A DNA stretch of 64,000 bases from Tetragonia tetragonoides (taxonomy: Eukaryota; Streptophyta; Magnoliopsida; Caryophyllales; Aizoaceae): NCBI GenBank assembly GCA_038025085.1, contig CM076140.1:39617501-39681500 (forward strand), given 5' to 3'. The notes under the pieces were generated by a model that was not told the origin of the DNA, made no database searches, and saw nothing but the letters and a program-made list of their open reading frames with translations. Positions within the stretch are counted from its first letter, which is position 1. Every line of letters starts with the position of its first letter. Of this stretch, positions 35,700 through 48,160 are shown piece by piece. The position numbers and the translations under genes were made by a program.

Positions 35700-35983
35700 A
35701 ATACTTCATGACGATATTCCCGAAGTCGGGTACCAAGCATGATTGATTGACGAAATAACAAAGAGCGGGAAACTTTAAATTGGTGAAAACATGCAAATGG
35801 GCCAACTTGGCCTTGTTGAAGGGAGGTATGGGCTGGTTTGGGCTGCTGGTGGGCCAAGACGGACCGGGTCAGGTGGTTGGGTGGGTCCCGTGGACTGTAG
35901 GGAGGTTTCGGGCAGCGGTGGCGGACCCTACAGTGGCTCTGGCTGGCTGGTCATTGGAGTCGGGTTGGTTGGCGGGCTGCAAG
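35700..35983. other. Tat B 3' region, left of the solo LTR
   Basis: G-rich on the plus strand with many GGGCTGG/GGGT runs from about 35800. It continues in similar composition right of the solo LTR (38718 onward). No supported gene. Confidence 0.45.
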
Positions 35984-38169
35984 TGTAACACCCCTGAATT
36001 CGCAATGATTTCCTGGGAACTATCGACGTCGTTGTGCACGACTTGACACCGCTGAACCGTCCCGAACCCAAGGGTTGCTACTGCAACATTTATCACTAAG
36101 GAGTAAATGCTAAGCAGAAAGAAAGACTAGGAATCAAAAGGAGCTTCTAAGGAACTAAACAATCTAAAACAGTAAATATATCAGAGTTGTCTATATAGTG
36201 AGCTAAAACCATTAAACCAATTTATTACAACTTGCCTTCAAAGGGCTAAATCCAATAAAAATCCCAACGATCTAACTGAACAAAAAGAGTTCTAAAAATC
36301 CGACGCCAACTCTACCTTCCAAGCTGTACGTCCTCAATCAACTAAACCTGCACTTTGCTTTCCGTGATGGAAACAAAAATACAGAAGTAAAGAGAAACAA
36401 AAATAAGATAAACTGAATAAACGTCATCCGTATCCAGTAAAAACATTTCGCAAACCTTACCTGAGGTTTTAGAAGAATTATTGAAATTCATTTGCATACG
36501 CACATAAGCAGATAATCAAGCATACGCATAACGACATTCTTTTATATACGATTCTTGTATAGTGATCATACGAAATACGACATACACAATCCGTCTTGAT
36601 TAGAGAGGTGTAAGAGAGCGAATAGAACAGTGATTACCCATACTGTTCATCGAAGATACAATCACGCCATGGACTTAATGACTCTAGTGTGCACACTACC
36701 TCTAGTACAATTACACGAGCCTAGAGGACTTAATAAATGGGGAATGATCCGTCCCAGACACACTATGAGGTGTCCATAAGTAACTTGGGAATCACTCATC
36801 CCTTGAACTATGCCATTAGGTGCAATCCCTATTGCTCGACTACTCCAAGGGATCCATTAGGAGTCTTGCTCTCATTTTATTCAATTCACATAATTTGCAT
36901 TGGTTGACATAGTGGTACTACGAGACCACGACATACTAATTCATTTCATGCTCTTGACAATGAATAGTAGATAACGACGATAATGATAATTCAATACGAT
37001 GAGAATTAAACATGCTTTAATACAATAACGACGATAATTCAATGATGATGACAAGTAATGTCTAGCCGAATTTCGGCAGCACTTCGATAGGGTAATATGA
37101 TATCCAAAAATTCACAAATCATCCAAGACATTCAACGATAATATATAGGTGCTCACAGCACTCAATAATACCCATACCATTTAGCATATAATTAATTGCA
37201 TAATAATACTAATAATTCACCATTCAATAATTGTCCAATAATCATCATATGGACTAATTAATTCCCAACAAATGATAACATCAACATGCTAACTATAAAC
37301 GATATTTACAGCAGTGAATCATGCTGAATTACTTCATAATAACGACGATATAATTTAATCATGCTTTGCATATTAAATTCACAATAATTTCCCAATTAGC
37401 ACATAACACATCAAAGTAGTTTTGATGTGGCTTTGGAAGAAGGTAGGTATGAGAGTTTACCACTAATATGCTACCAAACAGTACGTAAGCTCCACATACA
37501 AAGATTTTCACGCTTGCTTGTTAGGCCCTAATTAAAAACAATTACCGAAATTGAATTTATTAAATACGAAAATCCAAATAGTATCGAAATATTAATATGA
37601 TATTTTTATTATATTTCTTGATTTATTCCAACCAATATATGCTTTTAAAAATCCGAATTCGGGTTCCAAACGAGTGCAGAAAAATTAAAACACGAAATTA
37701 AATCTGTATAAAATCGGCTAAAAACCTGCACGAAATCCGCGATAGTGCGAAACTGGAAAACGATTTGCACACCCCATGAACCACCACCAAGACCACCACC
37801 TAGGGTGATCCGGTGACCCCCACACCACCCACCAGCGCCGGTGGTGGTGTTGGGCCCACCGTGGTAGCTCACGGCCAGTCACAAGAGAGAGCGAAAGAGA
37901 GAGAAAAACAAAGCGAAAGAGAAAGAAAGAGAGAGAAAGGTCGGGGCTTTGCAACCAGCCCGAGTACTCACCGGAGAAGACAGTAGGTGGCCGGAGCTAG
38001 GTGTCTCCATGGTGGTTGTGGCTGTAACAGAAGAGAGAAAGAGAACCCATGGAAAACGAAGGAATAACGTGAGAAAGAGAAGAAGAAAGAAAGAGAGAGA
38101 AAGAAGAGGAGAGAGAAAGCTTACCGGTGGGGATGGCGGCGGCCTGGTGGTTTCCGGCGACTGGCAGGG

Positions 38170-38229
<60 letters not shown>

Positions 38230-38717
38230 CGGGTGAGAGAGAGAAGAGATGATGAGGGTTTGATCAAAGTGTGCAAACTGAATAACTCCTTATCTTTTTC
38301 TATATATACTCACCCACAAGGGTTTTGGTCAATAAAAGTCAAGGTAGGAATAAAAGAAATATTCCCATTAAATTAATTGAATAAAATGCTCACCGAATAA
38401 ATAATAAAAAGAATATGAATTCTCTCGATCGTTAAAATCATTTAATTATAACTTTCAAATAATTTTCTGATTTAAATAGCTAATTAAAACTAATTTAAAC
38501 AATATGAATAATTCTTATTCATATAAAAAACATTTTAATTAAACTCCTTAAAGTTAATAAATGCATTTTATGAAAGTCCCATAATAATAATTAATATTAT
38601 TATGGCTTTAATTGAATAAATTGAATCCTTAAATGAATATACGATTTAATCTCCGAAACTATTTATAAATCATTTATAAATCGATATAATAATTATAGAA
38701 AATATTGGGGTATCACA
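35984..38717 (-). repeat. Tekay solo LTR
   Basis: On the minus strand the sequence runs TGTGATACCCC... to ...GGGGTGTTACA, the same termini as the LTR at 3508-6329, with a similar length (2.73 kb) and a (GA)n run at 38165-38226. No internal retrotransposon sequence adjoins it, and similar Tat B sequence continues on both sides, so it is a solo LTR left by recombination. The flanking 5-mers GCAAG and ACAGG agree at only three positions. Confidence 0.85.
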
Positions 38718-39560
38718 ACAGGTGGGTGCTACTGGGCTTGGGTCATTGGGTGTAGGTGTGCTGTGGGCTAGAGGTAGTGAAGTAGGAAGGGAAGTGGTGA
38801 TGGATGGGGGTAGTAGTACTTGGGCTGAAAAGGAGGCAGAAGGGAATTGAGTTGGTTATGCGGAAGAGGACTCAGGAAGCAAGTGGGCTGGTGGGGATGG
38901 TTCATGGACCAGAAAATGGCAAGGGAATGAGGAAGATTGGGCTAACAAGTTGTGAGGGAATTTGGGCTAAAAACAAGCTATGTGATTAGGTGTGAGTTAG
39001 GTTGAGGTTTGGGTGGGGTTTGTTGTTTTGTTGTTTTTGTTGTTTTAGTTGTCATTTGCTGTTTAATTTCTTTTTTTTCCTTTTTTGTTGTTTTCGTTTT
39101 TTTTTTGTACCACCCTTCTAAAAGAATTAAAAGGGAATTAATGAATCAAGGCTCTAAGGTTGATGAGAGGAAAAAGAAAGTTGTAATTTTTTCTCATTTT
39201 CTAATTTTGTAATTAATGCCTAATTATTAGAGGAGGATATTATTTGCGGTGAAACTATGTCGCTCAATATATTTATGTACAAAAATATGATCATGATTAT
39301 GAATGCACCACAAATGATAAACAAATGCCCAAAATATTTAGATCGCCAATTTAGAGTTCAAGTCCAATATTAAACCACTTATTTTTTACATTGGCAACGA
39401 AATAAATTAAGAAAAGGAAATAAAATCCCTTTCTTTTTTGTGAACTCTCCTTTTTCTTTATCTCTCTCTTTTTTTTACTCATTTTTTGTTTGAACTCTCT
39501 TTTTTCTATTTCACTCATTTTTCATCATTTTTTTTGCATTCTAAATGTCACTAGAAGACA
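38718..39560. other. Tat B 3' region, right of the solo LTR
   Basis: G-rich then T-rich non-coding sequence between the solo LTR and the post-pol hairpin. I see no supported gene. Confidence 0.45.
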
Positions 39561-39593
39561 AATATACCGTCTTTTGACCGAATCCTTGCGGAT

Positions 39594-39635
39594 TGCCTAC
39601 GTATCTCGCATTGAGAATCAGGTTGAGCGTAGCTC
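39594..39635 (-). promoter_or_regulatory. Post-pol hairpin motif, Tat B copy 1
   Basis: On the minus strand CTACGC (39632-39627) faces ACGTAG (39602-39597), giving five pairs. They enclose the conserved CCTGAT block and a second stem TCTC/GAGA with loop AATGC. It lies about 100 bp behind the pol stop at 39734, the same position as in Tat A. Confidence 0.6.
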
Positions 39636-39733
39636 GGGCCTGCCCCGAGGGTCTTTGATTTTTATGGCGTTTTTTTTTTTCTTTCGTCATCGTAAAATAA
39701 GACTATTAAATCAGTTGATTACAAAAATAAAAT

Positions 39734-39884
39734 TTAAGCATAAAACTTCTTCAGCTGATCCAAGTTCGTGAAACTGGAAAATTCAATCCTGTCGAGGTCA
39801 GCTAACTTGACTGCTCCGGCAGGGGTGAGCTCCTTAACATAGAACTGGCCTGACCAATTAGGACGAAATTTGCCCCTAGGATCA
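39734..39884 (-). pseudogene. Tat B pol: integrase C-terminal tail
   Basis: Open minus-strand frame with 'DPRGKFRPNWSGQFYVKEL', 'AGAVKLADLD' and 'NLDQLKKFYA' plus stop TAA (39736-39734). It is the direct counterpart of the end of Tat A pol. It is separated from the rest of the integrase (47066 onward) by the copia insertion, and roughly 150 residues between the two parts are missing altogether. Confidence 0.88.
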
Positions 39885-40492
39885 TGTTGGATTTGCCCTA
39901 TGAACTAATCATAATAAGAATTAATAATTGCATTATTGGTTGGACTATGAAAACCGGTCTTTACTTAATATGGGTAATCGTAATGTTTTGCTAGAAACAA
40001 ATTACGGTTTGTGTGCCCGAAAAGAGTTTTGGACTTACTGCCACATTAAGTAAACCAACATGGTCGCACACTTAACAGGGTCATTTTACTAGAAGGGTCT
40101 AATTCGGATTAGGCCCATCACACACTTAACCTAATAAGCCCTCCTGCCTCCCTATATATATCGTGACTCCTGATCAGTTAGGGTTACACGTGATAATAAG
40201 TTTTCACGAAACCCTAACTGTGTGTCATTAGAGTAAGGAGAGAACGGAGGTTGTGAACGGGATCGCTGTACTAGTATACTGACGTGTGGATTCGAGCCTG
40301 TGTGTGGATACCAGTTGAGGCACGACATCTGACGTGTTAATCCATACCCAATTACTGTTCATCCAACCAGCGACCAAAGGAGTGAGGTAGGATTTCGATT
40401 TGATATTTAATTACAGTAATCACATATTTTTATGGGTTAATCGAATTTCTATTATGCATGTGTGATCATGTTAGTAGTTAGAAATTCCTTCA
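39885..40492 (+). repeat. Copia 5' LTR
   Basis: Starts TGTTGGATTTGCCC, ends CTTCA just before the PBS. 608 bp. It contains CTATATATA near 40153, a likely TATA box. Confidence 0.9.
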
Positions 40493-40493
40493 G

Positions 40494-40506
40494 TGGTATC
40501 AGAGCT
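40494..40506 (+). other. Copia primer binding site
   Basis: TGGTATCAGAGC is the usual complement of the 3' end of plant initiator tRNA-Met. It lies one base behind the LTR. Confidence 0.93.
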
Positions 40507-41783
40507 GCTTGTGTTTTACTGTCTTTGAATATATGATATATGGTAGATATATGAGTAAGTTCGAAATCATGATATGTGTATAATAGATGTGTATGTGTGA
40601 TTCGTTTTCTGTTTATCCAATAATCGGATCTGAGCATGTTAGTATTTATCAATCTATGAAAGCATGTCTGTATGAATAGTTCATATGTTAAAATTCGTAT
40701 GTTACAAATACCATGTTGTTTGAATACAAGTCGTTGTAATTTGTATGTTACCCTTCGAACCCCGCTCGCTGTCCGGCCAGCAAGACTGTCGCCAGGGGCA
40801 CTGCGCCTTGCACCCCGCGAGGGGCGCTGCCCCCTTGACCCCTGCATGGATCCGCGTGTTTGTGCGAATGATGTTTTATTTTTGTGCCATTACGAATCTT
40901 TGATGTTTGATGTTTGATATATGATATCTTAGTTCACATTATGTTGAATGGTATGGTATGGTGAATAGTATGACCCATAATTTTACTTTGGTTTAATATA
41001 CGGCATGCGTGTCGTTTATTTGAATGTAATTATTAAATACGACATGCATGTCGTTACTTTGAATATAATAATTAGATTATTGCTAGTGTAGTAGTATAAC
41101 TTTTATGATATAGTTAATTGTAAGATCAAGTTCATGAAGGTCAAAGGATATCACGCAGATGATCATCCAGCTGCTATATGGAAGAAGGAAAGTGTGGAGA
41201 TTAGATCATCATAGCTTAGGGGGCCATACTATATCACATGTGTTGTTATTTATGCTTCCGCTTATTTACTGTTGATTATATTTATTGTTATGTTTGCATG
41301 AAACTAAACTCCATATAATCAATCATATCCCTCAGTAATATTAAGTTAACTTGATGCCTTTCCAATCTAATACACCTATTAGGACTTGGTTCATTAAAAT
41401 GTGTCTGCAAAAGTAGAGTATCCTTAATTACTCAAGTCTGTTAGAATGAGTAACAGTTACCCATATGTATAAATTGGTTTACTTAATAAGGCTATCAAAA
41501 CAGTTTTGGCCCTTAAGGCATAGAGTTGGGAGCCGGGACATATGATGTCATCCCAACAACCAGGAGTTGTATAGGATACAATTAGTAAAGGGTTACTTAC
41601 CTAAATAACTAAGTGTAAAGTGATAAGCCAAATATTACTTGATACTTAGGAAATATGGATCTTGGCTCCACTATATTTTATAGGGCTATTTGTCACATTA
41701 ATATAATGGATTTATTTTGTTAAATTGTTAACAAAATATTTATGAAATAAGTCACTAAAATCTTTGTACATTTGTTGTAGATA
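40507..41783 (+). other. Copia leader (PBS to gag)
   Basis: 1.28 kb untranslated stretch. It includes a sharply GC-rich block at 40750-40850 that can fold back (GGGGC... with ...GCCCC). No open frame of note. Confidence 0.7.
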
Positions 41784-42680
41784 ATGTCAAACCCTACATC
41801 ATCACACTCATTTTCACTGCGATCCGTCCTTGAGAAGGACAAATTGAATGGAACCAATTCCTTGGACTGGTATCGAAACTTGAGAATTGTTCTTAAACAA
41901 GAGAAAAAGGAATATGTCCTTGAGAAACCAGTCCCCAAGAAGGCTCATGCTACCAATGCTCCTCATGCTGAGAGGAATGCTTATCAGAAGCTCAAAGATG
42001 ATTCAATTGATGTCAGTTGTCTCATGCTGGCCACCATGAATTCTGAGCTTCAGAAGCGATATGAAACTATGGAGGCTTATGAGATGATTGAGAGCCTGAA
42101 AGGAATGTTTCAGGAGCAAGCACGAACTGAGAGGTATAACACTGTGTCTGACTTGGTTAAGTGCAAGATGGGGAAAGGAAGTTCAGTTAGTCCTCATGTA
42201 ATCAAGATGATTGGTTAAGTTGAGTACTTGGAAAAACTGGGCTCCCCAATGGGTCAAGAGTTGGCTACTGATATCATCTTAGTGTCATTGACTAATGATT
42301 ATGACACTTTTGTTATGAACTATAATATGCATAATCTTAACAAGTCATTGGCTGAGCTGCATGGGATGCTTAAAACTGCTGAGAAAAACGTCAAGAAGGA
42401 CCCAACTCCAAATGTTCTAATGGTTAGAAAGGGGGCACAGTTTAAGAAACATGGTCAAACTAAGGATAAGGGAAAGGCTAACATGAAGGGTCCGATTGTG
42501 AATCAACCCAAAGGAAAGCCTAAGTTCAAACCCTCGTCTGTTCCTAATGATGAAGCCAAGTGCTTCTACTGCAATGAGCTTGGGCATTGGAAGAGGAATT
42601 GCAAGAAATATTTGGAGGATCTAAAGAAGAATAAGGGAAGTGTTCCTTTAACTTCAGGTAAATGTTATGTTACAGAAGTA
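41784..42680 (+). pseudogene. Copia gag
   Basis: The ATG at 41784 opens the copia gag, with N-terminal 'LEKDKLNGTNSLDWYRNLRIV' (UBN2-type gag domain). It ends with the zinc knuckle 'CFYCNELGHWKRNC' near 42562-42603. A TAA at 42216 interrupts the frame once ('MIG-stop-VEYLEKLG'). The layout otherwise matches full-length plant copia gags. Confidence 0.9.
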
Positions 42681-42968
42681 AATGTATTTACTTCTTCAAA
42701 TTCTACTTCTTGGGTATTAGCTGCCGGATGTGGTACTCACATTTCTTCAAATGTGCAGGGACTAAAGAAAAGTAGGACTTTGGCAAAAGGTGATGTGGAC
42801 TTGCACGTTGGAAATGGACCAAGAGTTGCTGCGTTATCTGTAGGAACATTTTATTTAAGTTTGCCATCTGGATTGGCTTTAGAACTCAATATTGTTATTA
42901 TGTACCTGCCATTAGCAGGAATATTATTTCTGTTTCACTCTTGTACTTGGAAGATTTTGTCTTTGTGA
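42681..42968 (+). pseudogene. Copia protease
   Basis: The region after gag carries the copia protease start 'SWVLAAGCGTHISS'. The family has the catalytic D-T/S-G where this copy has A-A-G, so the active-site aspartate is lost. The frame closes at 42966. Confidence 0.78.
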
Positions 42969-44342
42969 TTAAGAACAAATGTTGTTCCTTTTATAAAGAT
43001 GATATGTTTTATGGTAGCGGTCCAATGAAAAATGGCTTTTATGTTCTAGGCCTTAAAATTCCAGTTTATAACATAACTACAAAGAGGCTGAAATCAAATG
43101 ACTCTAACCCAACTTACCTTTAGTATTGTCGTCTTGGACATATAATCGAGAAGCGTGTTCAAAACCTCCATAATGATGGACTTTTAAACTCATTTGACTT
43201 TGAGTCATTTGAGACATGTGAGTCTTGTTTATTAGGGAAGATGACTAAAGCACCGTTCACTGGTCATATTGAAAGAGCAAGTGATTTATTAGGCCTCATA
43301 CATACTGATGTATGCGGACCATTAAGCACAGTTTCTAGAGGAGGTTACCATTACTTCATTACCTTTACAGATGACTTCAGCAAGTATGGTTATGTCTACT
43401 TAATGAGGCATAAATCTGAATCCTTTGAAAAGTTCAAGGAGTTTCAGAATGAAGTACAAAATCAACTTGGAAAAAAGATTAAAGCCCTTCGATAGATCGA
43501 GGTGGTGAGTATCTAAGCCAAGAGTTCGATAGTCATTTGAAAGATTGTGGAATTGTTTCACAACTCACCCTCCAGGTACACCACAATGGAATGGTGTATC
43601 GGAGAGGAGAAATCGAACTTTGTTAGACATGGTTTGATCAATGATGAGCCTTACTAGTCTTCCAATATCTTTTTGGGGATATGCTCTTGAAACAGCAGCG
43701 TTCACACTTAACAGGAGTCCATCAAAATCAGTAGAAAGGACACCGTATGAGAAATGGACGGGAAAAGTTCCCAGCTTGACTTTTCTAAAGATTTGGGGTT
43801 GTGAAGCTTATGTAAAACGTTTACTCTCTGATAAGCTTGGACCTAAATCTGATAAATGCTTCTTTGTGGGATATCCTAAAGAAACTAATGGATATTACTT
43901 TTACCATCCCACCGACAACAAAGTGTTTGTGGCTCGACACAGTATCTTCTTAGAAAGAGAGTTTCTTTCTAAAGGAACCAATGGGAGTAAAGTGCAACTC
44001 GAACAGATTCGAGAGCCACAGGAGAGTACTTCAATTTCTGAGGAGGCTCAAAGTAGTTTACAAGATGTTGTAGTAGCTGCACCTGTGGCACCATCCCCTC
44101 GTAGGTCTGAAAGAGTGCGCCGAGAACCCATTAGATATGGTTTCTTGGTGACTGAACATCGTCATATATTATTAATAGAGCATGATGAGCCTACGACCTA
44201 CAAGGAAGCAATGATGGGCCCAGATTTCGACAAATGGCTTCAAGCCATGAAATCTGAAATGGATTCCATGTATGAAAACAAAGTATGGACTTTGGTAGAC
44301 CCACCTGATGGCATAAAAACCATTGAGTGTAAATGGGTTTTC
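42969..44342 (+). pseudogene. Copia integrase
   Basis: Frames in sequence give the H2C2 block ('CRLGHI' ... 'CESCLLGKMTK', 43126-43255), first catalytic Asp in 'IHTDVCGPL', second in 'DRGGEYL' (frame broken near 43491) and Glu in 'NGVSERRNRTLLD'. The C-terminal 'LNRSPSKSVERTPYEKWTGKVP' and a 'GCEAYVKR' block follow. Stops at about 43121, 43491 and 43635 interrupt it. Confidence 0.88.
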
Positions 44343-45216
44343 AAGAAGAAAAATTGACATGCATGGGAATGTTTATATATTCAAGGCACGGTTGGTGGCA
44401 GAAGGTTATAATCAAATTCATGGGATAAATTATGATGAAACCTTTTCGCCCGTCGCAATGCTTAAATCCATTAGGACATTCCTTGCCATTGCTGCATATT
44501 ATGACTATGAGATATTGCAAATGGATGTGAAGATAACTTTCCTTAATGGAAACCTAGAAGAGGATGTGTACATGACACAACCAGAGGGCTTCCCATCACC
44601 AGGAGGAAAGGTATGCAAGTTTCAACGATCTATTTATGGATTGAAGTAGGCATCCAGGAGTTGGAATCTTCGCTTCAATGAGGCAATCAAAGAGTTTGAC
44701 TTCCTTAGATGCGAAGAGAAACCTTGTGTTTACAAGAAGGTTAGTGGGAGCGCTGTGGTATTCTTGGTCTTATATGTGGACGACATATTACTGATTGGAA
44801 ATGATATTCCTACATTTCAGTCAATCAAGGCCTTTTTGGGAAAGTGTTTCTCAATGAAAGACATGGGAGAGGCAACCTATATCTTGGGGATTAGGATCTA
44901 TAGAGATAGATCAAAAAGACTCTTGGGCTTAAGCCAGAGTAGCTATATAGATAAGGTGTTGAAAAGGTTCAACATGCAAGATTTCAAAAAGGGTAATCTT
45001 CCCATGTCACATGGCATAACTCTTAGCAAGACTCAGTGCTCTTCGACACAAGATGAGCGAGATCGCATGAGTAGAATTCCTTATGCTTCTGCTACAGGGT
45101 CTATCATGTATGCCATGATGTGTACTCGTCCTAACGTTGCTTGTGCTTTGAGCATGACGAGTAGATACCAATCTAATCCAGCTGGGTCGCAGTCAAGAGC
45201 ATCCTCAAATACTTAA
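44160..45216 (+). pseudogene. Copia reverse transcriptase
   Basis: Pieces read 'EAMMGPDFDKWLQAMKSEM', 'WVFKKK', 'KARLVAEGYNQIHGINYDETF', 'MDVKITFLNG', 'YGLK' and the catalytic 'LYVDDILLIGND' (near 44773). A frameshift lies near 44350, a TAG at 44647 (normally Gln of 'GLKQASRSW'), and the frame breaks at about 45190. Confidence 0.9.
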
Positions 45217-45757
45217 GAAGGACTAAGGATGTATTTCTTGTCTATGTGGTGAAGAGGAACTCACTGTAAGTGGTTACACTGATGCAAGCTTCCAAACGGA
45301 TAAGGATGATTTCCGATCGCAGTCAGGATTTGTATTCATTCTGAATAGAGGAGCAGTTTGTTGAAAGAGTTCCAAACAAAATACAATTGTTGATTCTACG
45401 ACAAAAGCCGAGTATATTGCTGCTTCTGAAGAAGCAAAAGAAGCAGTGTGAATTCGAAAGTTCATCATTGAACTTCGGGTGATACCTAATAGTTCGAATC
45501 CAATAGACCTTTATTGTGACAGTAATGGGGCTATTGCACTAGCGAAGGAGCCTAGGGATCATCAGAAAACTAGGCATATACTCAGACGTTACCATTTGAT
45601 ACGAAGTTTTGTACAAATGGGAGATGTCAAGGTGTGCAGAGTATCATCGGAGATGAACATTGATGATCTGCTGACTAAGCCTCTACCACAGGATAAGCAT
45701 GAGCGTCATACTATTACACAAGGACTTAGATTCATGAATGATTGGTCTCTTCCCTAG
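45190..45757 (+). pseudogene. Copia RNase H
   Basis: After a frameshift the terminal domain continues: 'GYTDASFQTDKDD' region, 'KAEYIAASEEAKEA', 'YCDSNGAIALAKEPRDHQKTRHI' and 'NIDDLLTKPLPQ'. TAG at 45755-45757 ends pol. A TGA near 45450 breaks the frame once more. Confidence 0.87.
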
Positions 45758-46494
45758 TGGGAGGTTTACCTTGTGACTTATATTCGATTTATTTATTACT
45801 GTCCCAATGAATAATTTATATGATGTAGATCAACAAGTATGTGACTTGATTGTGAGACTCTATTGTTATAAATATAATTATTCTAAAATTGTCCGTAGTC
45901 AGTTATCATTATTTGTAGGAATTTGATAACTATTGAGACTATCATGTGGATTGATTGATGACCAAGTTTCACAGGTCATAATTATGAGATATGAAATTGA
46001 TCACATGAATAAATGTTAGAGAACATTGTATTGGACCGGCTCGTTTCAAAACATTGAAAGGATTGTTATATAAGTGTCATCAATGTTTTCATATGCAACT
46101 TTTAATTTGATCCTTTGACCTGAACTCACCATGGTTTCCTACATGATGTTTAGCATATCTTGATATTGCCAAACGTTAATCCTTAATCGGATGACTATAA
46201 AGATAATTGAATGATGTGTTGTAAGTCATGCGGAGGAATGTGAGTGAGCAAGATGGGATTTGTCACTTTCATATAACGGGAGTAAGATATCTGTGGGCCC
46301 CTCGACGAGTTTAAACTGTGAAATGCATGGCCGTGCTCAAATGGATTGAAAGTCAATCGTTTGTTTTTAAACAGTTTAACTGCGAAATCGAGAAAGTCAT
46401 AATTGAACTATATAGGGATGACAATACTCCTTCCTTATGGTCAATTTAGGTATCACATGACAAAGGGATCATCGGTGTATGATTAGCTATAGTG

Positions 46495-46506
46495 CAAGTG
46501 GGAGAT
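46495..46506 (+). other. Copia polypurine tract
   Basis: AAGTGGGAGAT directly before the 3' LTR start TGTTGG at 46507. Confidence 0.8.
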
Positions 46507-47052
46507 TGTTGGATTTGCCCTATGAACTAATCATAATAAGAATTAATAATTGCATTATTGGTTGGACTATGAAAACTGATCTTTACTTCATATGGGTAAT
46601 CGTAATGTTTTGCTAGAAACCAATTACGGTTTGTGGGTCCGAAAAGAGTTTTGGACTTACTGCCACATTAAGTAAACCAGCAGGATCGTACACTTAACAG
46701 GCTCATTTTATTAGAAGGGTCTAATTCGGATTAGGCTCATCACACACTTAACCTAATCAGCCCTCCTACTTCCCTATATATATCGTGACTCCTGATCAGT
46801 TAGGGTTACACGTGATAATCAGTTTTCACGAAACCCTAACTGTGTGTCATTAGAGTAAGGAGAGAACGGAGGTTGTGAACGGGATCGGTGTACTAGTATA
46901 CTGACGTGTGGATTCGAGCCTGTATGTGGATACCAGTTGAGGCACGACATCTGACGTGTTAATCCATACCCAACAACTGTTCATCCAACCAGCGACCAAA
47001 GGAGTGAGGTAGGATTTTGATTTGATATTTAATTACAGTAATCACATGTTTT
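46507..47052 (+). repeat. Copia 3' LTR, 3' truncated
   Basis: Matches the 5' LTR from its first base to about 47052, then stops. The last ~65 bp, including the normal terminal CA, are missing. Confidence 0.9.
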
Positions 47053-47079
47053 CTGGCCTGACCAATTAGGACGAAATTT
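47053..47079. repeat. 27 bp copy of the left copia flank at the right junction
   Basis: This stretch is identical to 39845-39871, on the other side of the copia element. It joins the truncated LTR to an internally deleted integrase. It looks like templated filler DNA from break repair. Confidence 0.75.
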
Positions 47080-48160
47080 TGATCGGGAGCATAGGTTCCA
47101 TACCGTAGAACAGTGAGTACGGTGTGGCCCCGGTTGGTGTGCGGATCGAGGATCTGAAACCCCAAAGAGCATAAGGAAGCTTCTCCGACCATTCCTTCGA
47201 TTTTTCAATCATCTTGGAGAGGATCGACTTGATTGTTTTATTAGCAGCTTTTACGGCTCCATTGGTCTGGGGCATATAAGGCAATGATTGGTCTTGTTTC
47301 ACCTTATATTTCAGAAGAGTGTCTTTTAGATGCCCCTCGAATTGTGGACCATTATCTGAGATCAGCTCAAAAGGCATCTTATCGACAAATAATGTTATTA
47401 ATTACGAACTTTGATACTTGTTTTGCCCCGAGTTGTGAGAATGCCGCAGCTTCAACCCATTTCGAGAAGTAATCTATCGCCACTAAAATATATTGGTGCC
47501 CATTGGAATCTTTCGGGTGAATTTGTCCTATGATGTTAATGCCCCAAGTAGAGAAAGTCTATGGTGAGGTGAGGTTGTGTAGCTCTACCGAAGGCATATG
47601 ATTCAAATTTGCAAATATCTGGCATTTCTTACAAGCTCGTACAAATTTGTGGCAATCGAGCTCCATTGTTGTCCAATAACAGTCCGTTCGCAGAGTTTTC
47701 TTGGCTAACATTCTTCCGCTCATATGTGAACCACACTCTCCACCATGTACATCCGTCATAATTTTCAGTGCTTTGATGGAGTCAACACATCGTTGAAGGG
47801 TATCGTCCAATCCTATATGGTACAGTTTATCATGTACAGAGAAAATTGAGCAGCGAGACGGCGGATAGCCAATTGATCCTTTCGAGAGCTTCCTGGAGGG
47901 TAGGAGTGATCATGAAGGTATTTCTTGATATCAGTGTACCAAGGCTCGTTGTCAGGGTCGTAAATGAGATTGGCATAGTCACACTCAATAGCAGGCTCCC
48001 GACGTTCTTCCAGAGTTATCGATTGTGCACGGATGCCGTCTTCCCACACCAATGTAGTTTGCAAGTTAGCAAGAGCATCTGTGAAGGTAGTCTGTTCTCG
48101 AGCCAGATGTCGGAATGTTATATCATCGAAGCAAGGGATAAATTGCTTCGAACACTTGGT
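47066..48160 (-). pseudogene. Tat B pol: integrase (N-terminus and core)
   Basis: Minus-strand frames give the pre-integrase block 'EPWYTDIKKYLHDHSYPPG', the H2C2 region ('HGGECGSHMSG' ... 'CKKCQIFAN'), 'AIDYFSKWVEA' with the first Asp and 'ISDNGPQFEG' with the second. The third position reads 'NGAVKAANK' where the family has Glu, so the catalytic triad is broken (Glu to Lys). Stops lie near 47561 and 47380. The coding sequence stops at 'PMLPIK', where the filler copy begins. Confidence 0.88.

Larger units (their letters stand above)
39885..47052 (+). mobile_element. Ty1/copia retrotransposon inserted in the Tat B integrase
   Basis: Complete architecture: 5' LTR, iMet-type PBS, gag, protease, integrase, RT, RNase H, polypurine tract and 3' LTR. 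The integrase-before-RT order is diagnostic for Ty1/copia. The LTRs differ at roughly 24 of about 545 positions by hand count (about 4%), suggesting a fairly young insertion. Several stops and frameshifts make it non-autonomous. The 3' LTR lacks its last ~65 bp and is followed by a copy of the left flank instead of a normal 5 bp duplication. Confidence 0.93.

Noticed and set aside
35780..36046. Gly/Trp-rich open frames around 35.8-36.0 kb
   Set aside because: They come from G-rich repetitive sequence and run across the boundary of the solo LTR.
35979..38722. 5 bp target duplication around the Tekay solo LTR
   Set aside because: GCAAG and ACAGG match at only three positions, so I do not claim a duplication.
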